NCBI RefSeq assembly: GCF_002025705.1
Contig: NZ_CP018846.1
Span: forward strand, 2,285,501 to 2,349,500
Direction of reading: 5' to 3'
DNA from: Pseudomonas putida
GTDB lineage: Bacteria > Pseudomonadota > Gammaproteobacteria > Pseudomonadales > Pseudomonadaceae
DNA: 64,000 nucleotides
Shown here piece by piece: positions 63,759 through 64,000 of the stretch. Below the pieces are notes generated by a model. It ran no database searches, was not told the origin of the DNA, and worked only from the letters and a program-made list of their open reading frames with translations. A program made the translations under genes and the position numbers. Within the stretch, counting starts at the first letter, position 1, and every line of letters begins with the position of its first letter.

Positions 63759-64000
63759 TCAGCGTTGCTGCAGGCGCCTGTTCCAGTCCCCGGCATGGCT
63801 GCGGCTGCAGGCCTCTTCACTGTCGAAGCGCACATGCCAAACCACGTGATCCAGTGTCACGCCCGCTTCATCGAGCGCCTTGGCTGTCAGCGCCAGCATT
63901 CGCCCCTTGGCCGCACCCGCCAGCGCGACGGTTTTATCGGCTTCGCGCTCGAACACCCAGGTAATACGAAGGCTGGCCGGAAAATCTTCCGGGTCCAGCC
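63759..64000 (-). CDS. Partial gene, C-terminal part of an unknown protein
   Basis: An open frame ending at 63759 runs off the right edge without a start, so at least 80 C-terminal residues are visible. They include FPASLRITWVFEREADKTVA and AGVTLDHVVWHVRFDSEEAC. I recognise no domain with confidence. An internal GTG at 63956 could look like a start, but the frame is open to the edge. Confidence 0.6.
   Translation of the reverse strand, partial: LDPEDFPASLRITWVFEREADKTVALAGAAKGRMLALTAKALDEAGVTLDHVVWHVRFDSEEACSRSHAGDWNRRLQQR

Overview
This window is chromosomal DNA from a fluorescent Pseudomonas, most likely of the P. putida group. The signs are high GC, typical Pseudomonas ribosome-binding sites, many P. 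putida-type REP repeats, a pvdQ-type acylase beside a Fur-like regulator, and the housekeeping run lpxH-ppiB-glnS-cysS. I see no rRNA, tRNA, CRISPR array, insertion sequence or prophage.

Layout. 0-3 kb: a 5-oxoprolinase operon (pxpABC). 3-5.3 kb: a TonB-dependent siderophore receptor behind a Fur box. 5.3-7.4 kb: a predicted DNA-repair pair (radical SAM protein plus DUF4130 partner) behind a LexA-type box. 7.5-13.3 kb: a tightly coupled six-gene envelope-sugar operon (ugd, an NAD-dependent epimerase, a polyprenyl-phosphate-type glycosyltransferase, a LABN membrane protein, an ArnT-like transferase, an SdiA-regulated-family protein). 13.9-15 kb: a methyltransferase. 15-17.4 kb: the carboxynorspermidine branch of polyamine synthesis. 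17.9-19.5 kb: a YheO-type regulator with a serine/threonine dehydratase-like enzyme. 19.7-22.4 kb: an amidase and a YghU-type glutathione transferase, followed by the remnant of a flavoprotein gene. 22.9-29 kb: a catabolic island (XRE-cupin regulator, flavin oxidoreductase, periplasmic binding protein, class II aldolase, NCS1 permease).

29-38 kb: mixed single genes (DMT exporter, YbjQ, small proteins, truncated haemoglobin, class C beta-lactamase, bile-acid:sodium-symporter-family carrier, DUF4157 protein) and a TetR/SDR/isomerase module. 38-42.4 kb: a Fur-box MFS transporter, then an ECF sigma/anti-sigma operon divergent from a periplasmic catalase-like enzyme and cytochrome b561; matching promoters face both ways. 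42.6-49.7 kb: xthA, a GNAT enzyme and tamAB. 49.7-52.2 kb: a three-gene Mor-like/DUF2589/DUF2589 unit of unknown role and a small secreted protein. 52.3-55.4 kb: a Fur-like regulator and pvdQ. 55.6-64 kb: lpxH, ppiB, glnS, cysS, a two-component system, ilvE, and a gene running off the right edge.

The strongest points for follow-up are the paired divergent ECF promoters, the LexA box on the DNA-repair pair, the nested palindromic REP elements with 65-69 bp arms (three copies), the Mor/DUF2589 unit, and the inferred UDP-galacturonate-to-lipid pathway. All functional calls come from reading the sequence and remembered family features; no database search was run.
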